The notes: generated by a model from the sequence alone, not told the origin. DNA of 64,000 nt from Membranipora membranacea (GCA_914767715.1 OU612069.1:10167387-10231386); one strand, 5' to 3'. Numbered from the stretch's first letter, positions 24,301-36,523 are shown. A program made the numbers and translations.

Positions 24301-26346
24301 TGGTCACTCCATCACTGGTCACTCACACATTGGTCACTCCCTCACTGCTTAATCACTCACTGGTCACTCCATCACTGGTCAACCCCTCACTGGTCACTCC
24401 CTCACTGCTCAATCACTCACTGGTCACTTCCTCACTGGTCACTCCATCACTGGTCACTCCCTCACTGGTCACTACCTCACTGGTCACATGTAATGAATGA
24501 CTCGAAAGTGCTAGCGAGGATCTGAATAGGCTCCTCACTCTATTTGGAGGAACCCCGCATATTCTGTAAGACATAAAGCTCCCACCTTTGAATTCTCTTA
24601 AGAGCGAATGATTTGCTGAGCATAACAACTGATAGGCACATGGAGTTAGTAACATAGGCTATTCAGATTTAGTCTGGTCTTGTATAAGTATTCTAAAAAC
24701 CGACCTTACAAGTCTTTCATACCGTGAAGCAATGTGGGTAGTTGGCAGTCGTGGAAAGCTGTGGTGTAACGCTGATAGAATCACCATAGCAGATCAGATT
24801 AGGGCTACTACGTTATGCTCAAGTCTATTAACCCTAGACACCTTAGATTTGAAACCTTCTTTGAATTCAAATGAACAAATGGATGAAAATGTACAGCCAC
24901 GTTATAATATCAGCTAACATGTTGAAACGAAAAGATAATGACCAATCAATAAACCCATTTCCACTTACTCCAATTACTTGTGGAATGCCTCCAAGCGATG
25001 ATGTTATCTGAGATAAAGCACATGATGTTTAATCCTCTATGTGTTAATCGTTAGGAGAGCGTATTGGGCCAATATGTTCAGAATACAAAGGGTTGCAAAG
25101 CTTTCATATTATAGTACTATACTATACAGATTGTGTGCCAGTCTGAACCTTGGTTTCCAAAAGACATGCTCTTTATAATATGGTGGCATATTTGATCTTG
25201 ATGGTGGAGGTAAGGCAAACCATAGGCAAATGTACTGGGCAAACTGCAATAGTTACCCCTACTTCATTTTCTTTGTTAGGTCATTATGGAGAATTGAACA
25301 GTCCCAAGGTCTGCACTGAGGATGACATGACTGAAGAGAACTTCTCACCCTCATCTCTTTCATCAATAAATGAGATATTTAACCTCCAGGAAACTAAGTT
25401 ACAGTCTGACTCATTGACAACAACAATTTGTGGACATGAACTGAGATATCATTCAATGCTCTTTGATCACGGGATAGTCCTAGAAGATGTCAAAAATTCA
25501 GTTGTGGAATCCCACCCCTGTCCTCAGTTTGTAACACCAGTGATTCACCATGACGATGTTGTGCTAGAAAATGTTTCAACTTCAGTTGTTGGAACAAGGC
25601 TGCATCCCCAGTTTGTATCACCACTAGTTCTTCACAATAAAGGGAACTTAAATGAAGATTTTCCGAGTACGTTTGTTGAAGCCAGGCTACCACCCCAGTT
25701 TGTGATATCACCACCTCCGCTTGCTTATACAGATTATGCTAGCTATGATTCTTCGAACTCATCTTGTAATTCAATGCAGACAATAGGCATGCAAAACGAA
25801 ATGCTGGACACTCCTTACATTGAGACAGTGCCAGATCCTCGTGCTTACTTCACAATGTTTCATCCAGCGGCCTATACACACCATAACGCTTATAGGGCAG
25901 AGTTCTCTGAGACAACAAAACCAAATGCACAGAGGAAGACCATGTCGGCTTACGACAAACATACCTTAATCTCTAGATTAAACAATAAAGTAACAGCGAG
26001 ACCACAAATTCCGTGTCACATATGTGGTTCCTCTTCAACAAACCATAAGCGTCACATGATGACCCACACAGGCGAGAAACCGTATTCCTGTCCGTATTGC
26101 CCCTACAAAGCTACACAGAAGAACAATATAGCAGTGCATATTGCACATATTCACAGTGAAGCACGGCCATTTAAATGTCTTCATTGCGACTACACTGGGA
26201 AAAGTGCTACAGCACTTCGGCACCACGTTAACTATACCCATAAGAACAAGGGGGCCATGAGACGGAAAAGAGAGAGAGAAATACTGCAAGCTAGTAATGA
26301 GCCTGCCCTGAATCTCACAGTTAACAGACGTCAGTCATGGACTTAG
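18384..26346 (+). CDS. C2H2 zinc-finger protein B, isoform with finger exon 1, 428 aa
   Basis: Exons 18384-18455, 20158-20305 and 25280-26346 (1287 nt with stop). Exon 1 encodes MDDTPDTNADQLLSTFITKL and ends in LLSGV like unit A. Exon 2 differs from unit A exon 2 at a single synonymous base (ATC/ATT). The terminal exon begins after a strong acceptor (TTTTCTTTGTTAG) in phase 1, matching the donor phase of exon 2. Fingers lie at residues about 319-394. Finger 1 is shortened (CHIC to the first His has only nine residues instead of twelve), then TGEKPY, CPYC...HIAHIH, and CLHC...HVNYTH. Its own polyadenylation signal follows at 26569. The 5-kb intron holds the TCACTCCC minisatellite. Probable nuclear regulator. 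Confidence 0.75.
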
Positions 26347-28545
26347 AGTCACAGGTAATAGTGACAAGTACTCTTCACAGTCCAACTGCTACACCATAAC
26401 CACAGATTACAGATGAAATACTGGTCACTAACCTCTTGTTGATATGAAGCAATGTCAAGTGTGTGTTTAGCAATGCATTTTTGGCACTGAGACATTGGTT
26501 GGGCCTATTTTACTTTTTATTTTATACACACTATGGATTTGTACATTCACATTATTGACAACCGATACAATAAATGTTTCGCACTGATTAAACAAAAAGA
26601 GAAGTTATGTGGAGGGCTCAGCTGATCTGTGGTCATGGCTTCAGAATGCTGCTGGCTCAGAAGTAAACATTATTTTAATATGGCGAGAAGCTGTAAATTG
26701 AGAAGAAAATGGTATCCTAGATAACATTCAGGCCACCAGTGTTTCCTACAAATTTGGAGTATCACACTTAAGGCAGCACACAGAGCAGGGGGTTCATGCA
26801 GATAAATCATAATGATTGAGACAAGAAAGTCCACTGTCTTTTATGCTAAGCCAAGTACCCCCTTACAGCCTAGTCCGCGTCGAGTTTGGGCTTTGAATGA
26901 GCACCATATTATTTTGCTGGCTCACTCATGACGTTGCCTTATAAGACTCATAGGAAAGTGTAACTGCTCTGGTATTGAGGGGACACCAAAAAATAAAATT
27001 AAGAGAATCTTGAGCCAATCCATTAACTCACTCCATGATTTCCTAACTGTAACATTCTTCTGTGGATTAGTTGATTTAATATATTGGACTTAAGATTTGA
27101 GTAAAATTGAACTCAATGAATATCTGCAGAATCGTACCAAATTGGTGTTTTTTATTTTGGATTTTATATTTTCCAAAATATGATCTTACAAATAATTGTG
27201 TATCACAGATGGTAAATCAGAAGTCAGTAAGTCAGAAGCTTAATTGTACATTATATGCATACATCTCTGCTAACGACGGAGTACTTTAATCTCATTACCA
27301 GGTCCTACAGAGCAATATCGGAGTGTCAGTAATACTGATGATCAGATAAACAACTCAGCTGAGGTATATAGCTCTGAGACGACATCTCCAAGACTAGTAG
27401 CAGCAAAAGTCACTCCGCAAACATCCAGTGAAAAAGCGGTTGATTATCCAGAACCGTACACCAATATAGATATAAAACAAGAAGTAGACATATCACCTAT
27501 GGAGGAATGTAACCCACATCACCATTTTGTGTCGTCTCAGTATCAAGTTCAAAGTCCAGCTGAGACTTCCTCAGTCCCGGATAATGTCTCATCATCAAGA
27601 CAAGATCACCTCTCTGAACCATTAATCGGGTCCGTTGTATCTGTTAGCGCGTTAAACAAATATGTTAACAAAGCAATACCTTCTTTACGATTTATCAGCC
27701 ATCGTAATGATTTCACGCGTCTTCTGACGGCACAGAATCAGAAAGAACATGATGGAAGATTCCCTGACACAGCTATCGCTCATCTACAGACATCACACAT
27801 CACAAGAGATCATGTACAAACAAAGCCTACTGAGTCTGTGACATCACTAAATCCAAGTAGTGTTATTTATCCAAAAGCTGTGGAAGACCATCAAGATAGA
27901 TTGCACCCCACAGCACATCATGTGAGCTCTGGTAGTAATCATGGATTACCAAAGGGTTGTCCCTCATCATCATCCAAAATATTATATGACAAAGCTAGTA
28001 AGAAAACTCACAATCATATGACATCATCACTAAATCAGGACTATATGAGCGCTGCTCAGCAGTCATCTACACCGGGCTCACTCATCACATCACACACATC
28101 ACTGCATACTGATTTAGGTCCACAAAGCAGATATCAAAGATCCAATCTACAGCCTACAGACCCTGTTATAGATTACCGGCTCAATCCTCCCTCTTACTCT
28201 GCACCATCCAGACAACCAATTAGTCTCAGTACTTTACCCTATCAAAGTGAACTCTCAACAACCAACACACAACCTACTCCAAAAAAAGTGTGTCCGTATT
28301 GTGGGCTTACTTTTGTAATGGCAAACAGTCTGAAACTTCACCTACGCAGACATACTGGAGAGAAGCCCTTCCCTTGTCCCCATTGTCCATACAAAGCCAA
28401 TCAGAAGACACACCTTGCCGACCATATTGCTCACCGACATAATGAGACAAGACCATTTAAATGTCTACAGTGTTCTTACACCGGCAAGAGCAAAACTGCC
28501 CTTTATCACCATTGCATGCATATGCACCTGAAAAAGTATAGGTGA
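18384..28545 (+). CDS. C2H2 zinc-finger protein B, isoform with finger exon 2, 487 aa
   Basis: The same exons 18384-18455 and 20158-20305 can join a second terminal exon, 27302-28545, whose acceptor (TACCAG) is also phase 1 (1464 nt with stop). This exon encodes a Ser/His-rich linker that includes DIKQE, a SUMO-consensus-like site, then three fingers at residues about 404-482: CPYC...HLRRH, TGEKPF, CPHC...HIAHRH, and CLQC...HCMHMH. Fingers 2-3 are much closer to those of the 25280-26346 exon (CPYKA-Q pattern, RPFKCL linker, YTGKS) than to unit A, so the two terminal exons look like a tandem duplication. A private polyadenylation signal lies at 28796. Alternatively this exon belongs to a separate gene whose first exons I failed to find, but none is visible between 26347 and 27301. 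Confidence 0.65.
18537..18640 (-). mobile_element. tRNA-derived SINE head
   Basis: On the minus strand there is a box A-like segment (GGCACAATCGAGCAATCGG, then TTAGCGCGC) and a consensus box B (GGGTTCGAATCCC) at tRNA-like spacing. It is interrupted and lacks a proper acceptor stem, so a SINE or tRNA pseudogene is more likely than a working tRNA. It lies in intron 1 of zinc-finger unit B. Confidence 0.6.
19413..19450. repeat. AT-centred palindrome, CAGAGACTATA family
   Basis: ACCAGAGACTATA arm and its reverse complement around an AT-repeat centre; a second copy is at 47358-47381. In intron 1 of zinc-finger unit B. Confidence 0.8.
20059..20090. repeat. Perfect 32-nt palindrome, CATCACAGAGTAAGGAT family
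   Basis: Arm CATCACAGAGTAAGGA joined directly to its reverse complement with no loop. It lies 67 bases before exon 2 of zinc-finger unit B. The same 17-base sequence forms both termini of the foldback element at 59157-59864. Confidence 0.95.
21388..21407. repeat. Poly-G run
   Basis: About 18-19 consecutive G in the long intron of zinc-finger unit B; length may be unreliable in assembly. A similar run lies near 34760-34778. Confidence 0.9.
24104..24487. repeat. 15-bp minisatellite with higher-order pattern, about 25 copies
   Basis: Units of TCACTCCCTCACTGG. A variant unit (GCTCAATCACT) recurs at about 24197, 24272, 24347 and 24407, i.e. spacings of 75, 75 and 60 bases, so blocks of four to five units have been duplicated together. 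It is intronic in zinc-finger unit B; the open frame (TPSLV) is a by-product of the unit length. Confidence 0.95.
26569..26574 (+). promoter_or_regulatory. Polyadenylation signal after finger exon 1
   Basis: AATAAA 223 bases past the stop codon at 26346. Its presence supports this exon being a terminal exon in its own right. Confidence 0.6.
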
Positions 28546-29170
28546 ATTAGTCGAGAATCTTTGTTAACAAGTTATTAAAATTAAAAATTGGAACTGTGTT
28601 CTGGAGCTGCTATCATAGACAAATTAGTGTGAGTGTCTTATCACAGTCTGTCAAGTTTTTAATGTTTTTCACTCAAGATTTGTACTGATGAAGTTGGATT
28701 ACTCTGCACCAATATCACATAATCTAATCACCCCATCTCCTTGGTTATATATGGGTTCCTTACTCCCAATACCAGCGACATACAGCAAACCATGCAATAA
28801 ATGTTATTAGCCTGCTGTCGTTTTTGGACAGTATTAATTCCAGAGTTGCCTTGTCATACCCATTAGATGGACGACTCCCATTCTGCTTGCTTTATCTTTT
28901 TTAATTCAATCAATAAGGTTAGCTGCTGTTGCGGGACCTGTCTTTATCGACATAACAATGTGCCATATAAGTGATATTGAAGACTCTAGGTGATAACGTT
29001 TAACGAAAATGTATTTTCTCATCTGAAATTGACTAAGTGCCAAAAGTATCATTCTGTTATGAAATCACACTAAATGTGCTTCAACAATGGTGTGGGTGAT
29101 CATTATCTTATATAATGGTTTTATAAAAAAGTTGTTCTAAGATCCAAGTCCTCATTTGTTAGCTTGAGGA
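28546..29170. other. 3' region of zinc-finger unit B and gap to the protease gene
   Basis: Holds the likely 3' UTR of the second finger exon, with AATAAA at 28796-28801. The converging protease gene ends at 29171. Nothing else recognised. Confidence 0.55.
28796..28801 (+). promoter_or_regulatory. Polyadenylation signal after finger exon 2
   Basis: AATAAA 251 bases past the stop codon at 28545, giving the second terminal exon its own 3' end. Confidence 0.55.
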
Positions 29171-32100
29171 TCAGTTTGAGGACATGGTCTGCTGTATCCA
29201 GGTAGTTGCTGATGAGACTTCAGCATATACACCAGGCAGGTTAGCCTCAGCGCATCCGTATCCCAACGATACAATGCCCATAATAGTGTATACACCGGTG
29301 CTATCGTCCTGAGCAACAAGAGGACCACCGCTGTCGCCCTGTAGAGAGGAATAGTAACAACTTAAATATAGTCATCCACACACGAGTCAGAGGATGACTA
29401 ATAAATTTATGATACGTATCCAAATATGCATCGTGCTCAATTTTTCACAGTGCTCCCGTCAACACACTTTGGTGGAGGCTGCCTTGTCCTCTGTTAATAT
29501 GTAAACTTTCTAGTGATCAGGGCATCTTTCCATAATGTGATGAGCGATAATTTTTTGGCCAAATCATCGCTATCACTTTGCTAAAAACCCGGCACCAAAT
29601 AATTCTTCTGGAAGATATAGTTCCATAAAGCAGTGAGTGATTGGGGAACCAAACCCAGCAGGTCTTGTTCATCTCTGCATGGAACTTGCAGGCAGCAAAA
29701 GACCTCCAAGGAGATCAAAGGTCTAGTTCTGTTGTGCGTGTGTCTTACCTGACAAGTGTCCTTCCCTCCCTCTAGCTCTCCAGCACACAGCATAGTGCTA
29801 TCAACAAATTCTCGGCTTCCTAGAAGATTATTACATGTCGCGTCTGACAATGCTGTCAAGTCCACTTCCTGAAGTTCGTTTGGACTCTCACCTGTATCAT
29901 CTTTTCGAAGTAGTAAGTGAATATACAATCAGTGTTCTGAGTGAGTGGGAACTATTGGGAACTGAGTCCCCCCCCCCAAGAAAGGAGGGGGAACCTTTAA
30001 AACACAGTTCCCACTGGATTCTGTTCGAAAAAAAGTGTCAAGTTGTCTCTTTTGACCAGATATCAATCATACTATTACAGATCCATATTTCTGCATAATT
30101 TGATCTAGAAATTCCAAAAAAATTTCTCAAAACAATTTTCAGCCCAGAGAGTAGAGTACCCACAAAGAAAAAAACCTACTTAGACCACTGTATACAATCC
30201 GGGATTTTATGGTGTGCCATGATTGATTTAAACCTGTTTTTGCTCAACAGCAAAACAAAAAACTTTTTGCCAAGTCTTGTTGCCGTAAAGATACTCTCAA
30301 TGATATTCCTAAATCATATTGTTTAAACATTTAATGATGTAAAAACTGCCAAAAATCAGCAGTCCTCCCAAACCTAAACCAGCATAACATGAAAAGAATT
30401 GTGATGTCTACAAAAACATCATTAACGTATTGTAGATACGAACCATTAGATACTCCCCAGCCAGTAGCGATAGTCTCAGTGTCCTCAGGAAGTGGAGCAC
30501 CTTGGGCTGGCAGGCAGACAGGAGATACCTGCAACGAAGACCTCATCAAATACAGAACAGATTTAAATATGGTGTGTTGGAACAAGGTGATGAACCACAA
30601 AAATATCATCACTAGTCAAAAGTTCAGATAGAGTGACTCTGCAGTGACTCCAAGTAATCCTCACTTGCAGGTAGTTTGGAACACAGCCGTGTACAACATC
30701 GGAATTAAGTAACCATATTGGTGGTTACGATAATATAAATATGGATTCACAAGGTTTTTGTGACAACATTATGCTGAGTTTCTCATTTGCAATGGATCCT
30801 GACCTTGTAATGTGCTTTGATTTCCGGGAGGACAACTCCAAAATTCATTCATCACAATCTACTGCAGACAACGCATAAAAACTGGTGGTGCCAACACTAG
30901 AACAAGTTTGTTCCCTCAGTGGTGGCGGAGGGATATTGCAAATGTTTGGTATCGAGGCGCTGCGCCAGAGGCGCCTCTGGCGCGGCACCTTGATACCAAA
31001 CATTTGCAATATCCCTCCGCCGCCACAGAGGGAACAAACTTGTGCTATGCCAACACTACTTTAATATATGATGCAGTCATAAGGAACTGAGCAAGCTCCC
31101 AGTCCCACTAGCACCAACAGACTAACAGATCAGCAGTTGACTAACCTGGTTGTTGTAAATCACTGGAGAGGAAAGCTTGATGAGCCCAAAGTCATTAGTG
31201 AGTGATCTTCTGTTATATTGAGGATGGGTTATAATACTCTGAGCTTGGATAGTTTGAGTACCTTCATCTCTCCTTGAGATATTGTGAGCTCCTGAGGTGA
31301 CATAAACCTGAGATGGCCGTGAACTGTCAAAATATTTCAGGGTGCATTGGTAGAGCTTCCGTCAATGAATTCTCTAAAATCAATGTTAACAGCGTGTGCT
31401 ATGAAACTGATCTCAGATTTTAGGCCAACATGCTCGTTTGAACTTTAGGCTAAACATTATGACTGTTTGTATACTCTATCTACACACATATGGTCAGTAA
31501 ATTGTTCTAGTTTGACAGGAGTAGGAGGTAGCTCAGTTGGTTAGAGCACCTGCCCTCAAATGCGCATGCGTTGGAGGTTTTGGGCTCAAATTCCGCTGCG
31601 GTCTACCGACTACTGGGCTCAGTTGACGCCCCAGGTGTGCTCCGACCTGCCTGCAATCTGAGAGCAACTTGGCACCAAATACGGTATGAAATTGCCGAGT
31701 CTTCGGACAGAGACAAACTTGCGATTTTAACCAAACAACTACATCAATATGTACTTCACTTACCAGTAGCCAGTGTATCAACTCAGGACCAAACATTGGC
31801 CACCTACCCTCTAACACAGTGAGCAGCAGTAAGTATCCACTGCTCATCGATCACACGACAACCACAGTAAGGGCTACCTCCGGAAGACCTAGATCCTAAA
31901 TAACACTGCCATGGATGAGAGTGAGGGGTGACCTCCTGTCCCCCGATAACTCGTGAGGTTGATGAGGATACAGCAGGTTTACCGCAGGATGATACCGGGC
32001 CTGGACCTGGTACTGGTGGTTGGGTTACAACGGGATCTGTCTCACATCCGGCACCTATAAGGAAATTTAAGAGGTTGGTAAGCAGGTAGTGTAAGTGTTT

Positions 32101-34089
32101 AGTTTATTATTTGTCCAACCTATTTCAAATTCCATGGTTTGTCTGCATATGTCAGTTATACCTTTATGGAGTTTAATATTTTCCTAGCATAGAAGTATGA
32201 TGAAATTTAAAATATTTTGAACACACTCACTAGAAGCGTAATCAGCCTTGAACCCTGGTCCTCTTATCCAATCAGTGTTAGAGATAAATCTGATATATAG
32301 TTTATTACTACTACTGCTGATAGTTCTCTCATTGGTCCGTCCACACAATGTGTCTGTCATACATATTATTATAAATATTACATTTTTTCCAGCAATAAAA
32401 AACAAACAAACATTACTAACACAACATAGATGTCTCATCAACCTCATCAATGTGGTTTGGTGTTATTACTACTGCTATTTACTTCCTTTTATGCAAGCAT
32501 TCTGCCGTCTTGACCCGTGCATTAAATATGAGATTGATACATGTGTACATCATACATTTTAGATGTTTTCAAATACTTTAAAATACTTTGTAAATACTGA
32601 AAAGCAATTTTCCTGTAACATTTGGTGAACCAATTAACAAATGAATACCTATTTAAATGTTTGTTGGTTAACCTTATGTTAGAAGAGATGGAAGTCAGTA
32701 ATGAATACTATTATTAAGGAAGTAAGTAAATAGCTGCTTTGGAGATGTGTGATCACCGAGAAGAGGAGCAGAGGCTGAGTCACCATCATAGATCTCTACA
32801 TAATCACATCGACAATCACGACAAGCTCTACCGGGCCATCTCTGTACGTCCATATCAGCAAACATCACATCTACTGTCTGTATGAAAGATTTAAATTATC
32901 ACGTCCTCATAATCACTCTAGACTTCCTATTACAAACTTTTACTTTGTCAGCGAAGTGCAGATAACAGAATGCTGCTCACAGCAAACAGTAGCTTTAACT
33001 CTTTGCTCAGTCAATCCAAAGAGTTAGGTGTTGGTCCACAAATTTTGTTAGACTGCTTTGACTATGATATAAGACTAACACATGTTACCTGCCCAGGGTG
33101 GACAGCGATTCTCCACTCATTACTCAGACTATGAGGGTACCAGGAGTTACCATTGTACTGAGAGTGAGAAGTGAACTCATCACAACTTTCCGTCATCTCA
33201 ACCAGTGCACCTGTACCCACAAATATACATACATAGGCCTACATCTCATGTATTTTGGTCATGCTCAGTGGAAGAAAACAAAAAGGGCAAATAATTGTAA
33301 GCACACTTATTGCTTGCACAGAGCCGAACTGAAGGTAATTAAGTTTGTTGGAGAAAGGATGGACAACTCCGAAATACCATACAAGCACAGCTCATATTGT
33401 TGTCATTTCAGAGTACAATCAAACTCAGAAATAAACTTGTAACCATAAATTCCCACTCAAACCACCATTCTGATACAGATACAATAACAACCAGTTCTAT
33501 TCGTCCCATGTATTTTGGCCATGCTCAGTGTCTAGTGTGCTAGTGTCTGTTACAAATTATGAGTGTCCATTCCCAGTGGAATATAAATTTTTTTTTGTAT
33601 ATAGCTCGCTGGCATAAATGTATGGTAGTATTTATAGATCACCTTTCGCCTCAAAAAGGTACACTTGTATGTTCTCTCTGCTGCAAGTTTTTACTCAAAA
33701 TGGAGAACACTCATCAAAATGATAGTGCAGGCGATTAAATGTTTGAAATAAGCAAATGGGTATTTGATAAGAACACAACTGAGAAACAACTCTTTCTAAC
33801 TAATCCAACTTGTGTACATATTATGTATAAAATGCCTGTAAAAAAGCTGCTGTTAACTTTTCAATATTATATTGAAACATGTCAGATGGTTGTAAATATT
33901 TATCACAGAAGCTTGGCTCTGGCTATGTTAGCTCTGGCTATGTTAGCTTAGGTATTCCACTTGTCCACCACAGCTTGATAATGGAATACCACAACAGTCC
34001 TTCTGCATGACTTGCATGAGTTAAAGCTTTTAATCTTTACCTGCACTTGTGTGGAGAGATGCTCCTAATAATATTATAAGGTACAACAT
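29171..34089 (-). CDS. Secreted CUB-trypsin serine protease 1, nine coding exons, 414 aa
   Basis: Coding exons in transcription order: 34089-34041, 33210-33089, 32877-32757, 32353-32231, 32054-31808, 31323-31146, 30528-30444, 29900-29749, 29338-29171 (1245 nt). Residues 1-16 are a signal peptide ([16 protein letters not shown]). One CUB domain (about 17-138) follows, with the core CDYVEIYDG and an unusual CRDCRC cysteine cluster before it. After a Pro-rich linker the zymogen site R173/VIGG opens a trypsin domain with His217 (TAAHC), Asp265 (TNDFG) and Ser362 (GDSGGP). Asp356 at the pocket-bottom position (DTCQGDSGGP) predicts cleavage after Lys/Arg. All catalytic residues are present, so an active secreted enzyme is expected. 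The acceptor before 29900 (CTTCGAAAAG) has a poor pyrimidine tract. The gene is a tandem paralogue of the one at 36524-41568. Confidence 0.88.
30889..31058. mobile_element. 148-bp foldback element with 11-bp target duplication
   Basis: Bases 30900-31047 form one almost perfect hairpin with arms of about 72 nt meeting at 30972/30973 (centre GCGCCAGAGGCGCCTCTGGC). It is flanked by direct repeats TGCCAACACTA at 30889-30899 and 31048-31058. An 11-bp duplication with long inverted arms fits a Mutator-like (MULE) foldback MITE. It lies in the intron between the sixth and seventh coding exons of protease 1. Confidence 0.9.
31521..31700 (+). mobile_element. tRNA-derived SINE
   Basis: Box A-like GGTAGCTCAGTTGGTTAGAG and a degenerate box B (GGGCTCAAATTCC) at tRNA spacing, followed by a body containing GACCTGCCTGCAATCTGAG. 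The body is shared with the element at 62693-62890 (GACCTGCCTACAAACTGAG). Intronic in protease 1; the 3' end is not sharply defined. Confidence 0.7.
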
Positions 34090-36523
34090 TGTCTTCTTTG
34101 CCTGATACACCTCTGTGGTTTATTCTGTAAGGAAAATTAATTGGTTAATTGTAATAATTTTTATGTGTGAATATCGTATGTTCTGAGGAATTTAAATGTT
34201 GTTTGATGAATCTAAAACCACAAAACCTGTTAATATTCTCTCCTTGAGTGAAGTGAACTTACTCCAATAGCTTAGTTTCAGATCAGCTATCCTATCACCG
34301 AAGACAAGAGATAAATGATGGAATAACACATATCCAGGTGATCTATCTATATATAGGTAACGCTGCTTGGATTAGACTGATTAAGGAAGTTGTCAGTACA
34401 AGGAGTCTCCAACTCCTTAGTCAGTATAAATGACTCTGATCTGATCACACTGTCAGACAGACAGACAGACATAAATCACTGCTCTGGTAAAATCAAATCA
34501 ACATCATAAATGAGTTAGCTAGTAATTAAATGAAATAATTATGACTGAATTAGTTGTCATCCCGCCTCCCTGGATGATAAAAATACTGCTGAATTGTTAC
34601 AATATTTGATTCTGGAAGTTATATTATATCAATATGGAAGTTTGGTGTCATTAGGCCGAGACAAACTAACTATCTTAGTAGGAAGTTCTGCTATGTTATA
34701 GATTCATTATATATAACTATACGTGTTTAGTTGTGCTGACTGACAGAGGATGTTGTGTTCGGGGGGGGGGGGGGGGGGTTTGAATTAGCAGTGATTTCAT
34801 GCTAATCATTAGATTCAAGGGTACAAGAAGTCTTTATTTAGTTAGATATGAACTCAACTCACAATTTACTGTCATCTCTACCTGTGCTCCTGTCCTAATA
34901 AAATAGCATATATGTTGTTTATTTGTTTAAAGAGGTTTTCTAGAAAGTTTACAGATAACAGAGTAGTTAAAAGGTAACTTGTTGACCTCTACACACAGTT
35001 AAATACACACAAAAAAAGGGGTTATACAAAATAAATGACGATGTTCTAGAAATGGGAAAGTAAGTTATATATGGCTTTATAGAAATAGAAAATGATATAT
35101 ATATATAAAATTATTGTTCTTATGACGATTATTATCAAAAGTATTAGTTAAAAGATAGTAGGCTGTCAGCCGTTTTGCATTTCAGTCTGAAATTGTGCAG
35201 CAGATTTAAGAAAGCTGTTTTGCCAAAATGTGTCCTAAAAGATATATAATAATTAGGACTAGTTAGAGCTGGACCAAGTACTATGCATAGATAGCATCAA
35301 TTCTTTCAAAAGGATATTATATCAAGTTACTTTTTCATATTCAGAACAGCGAGGGTCAGCAAAGATTTACGCAAAACTCTTTTCCCCAGTCTTCGCTATG
35401 CTCAAAGATTTGGGCAATTGATTCAAACGCTGTAACATAAAAAAAGAGTAACCAATAGTGGCCTACCACTAAATTAAGCTTGATCCAATTTGCTCACATC
35501 TTGATTCACTCCCATCCTTTTTGAGTTTTGACTAGTTTTTCTCCTCTGGTTTAGTTGCGAGATATGCTGAGATCGAGGCGCCATTATACCAGACGCTTAG
35601 ACAATATCCTCACTGGTACTGTAATGTATCCCATTTCTAGTCTGAGGTCAAACAGACAAGAGGAAAGCAGTTCTTAATACACGTTGAAACTTGGATATAC
35701 CTTGAGCTGTCATTACATACTCACTGGAACAAAGGTCAGTAATCATGATGACCATTAGATCAAAGTTTGTTAAATTGGAGTTGCCTCCCCCTAGCCACAT
35801 AGCTTCTCAGTATATTATGGGTGCGACTCCTTATGCAGGCATTTTTGAACCAACTTTATCTTAATCACCATAACTATATATTTTGTGCTACATATAACAC
35901 TTTTGCCAACTGGCACTGAGACATGGTTTGGTAATAATATTGTTTTTGCTATGCTCATTTATATGGCCATGGCTGGTTGCTTGAAGCATACCATACTAAA
36001 TGAAGCTTCTGGTTTAAGTTCAAGTCTGCGTGCCACCCAAATTTTACTGTAAACATCATAAACTGTATACATGAAGTTTTACATAAGCAGGATGTTAAAA
36101 ATGCCTATGTGGTATAAATAAAATAGAATCTGACAATTACCGACCACCAAATCGATCTCATGCCAGAAGTTAACTTCGTTCAGCACACACATTTTTAGAG
36201 TTCTATATTATAACTCTGAGGTTGATAACTCACACTTTAATTCTATGTGGTCTGGTTTGTGTCTTACTAAAAAATCAGTTTATTTCATGAAGCGTGATTG
36301 TGATGCATTAGAAAAATAGTGTATTCTTCATTTTTTATTCATGATAATCATATATGTAGGAATATGAAAGGCAACAAAAAGCGACCAGTCTGATGTCTGT
36401 GTGCTATAGAAAGATGTCTCTATTAGGATAATCATTTACAGTTTAATTCCTGATCAGCAATTTGTGATGATGTAGTAAAGTTGGCTGACAGAGCTATCTA
36501 TTTGTTCAGTCCAGCAATTTAAC
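34090..36523. other. Region between the two protease genes
   Basis: Expected to hold the promoter and 5' UTR of protease 1. A likely 5' UTR acceptor (TTCCTTACAG on the minus strand, about 34128) precedes the start codon at 34089, and a donor-like GTAAGT lies near 34262. It also holds the hairpin 34399-34418 (CAAGGAGT arm), a short CAGA repeat at about 34454-34472 and a poly-G run at about 34760-34778. No further exons seen. Confidence 0.5.

Noticed and set aside
24066-24500. Open frame with TPSLV repeats as a gene
   Set aside because: Minisatellite with unit length divisible by three, located inside an intron of the zinc-finger unit.
30908-31090. Frame across the GC-rich hairpin as an exon
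   Set aside because: It reads through both arms of a foldback element with target duplications; it has no splice sites or protein similarity.
31533-31847. Coding frames overlapping the SINE
   Set aside because: They run across the SINE and an exon border in the wrong frame; the protease exon here is 31808-32054 on the minus strand.
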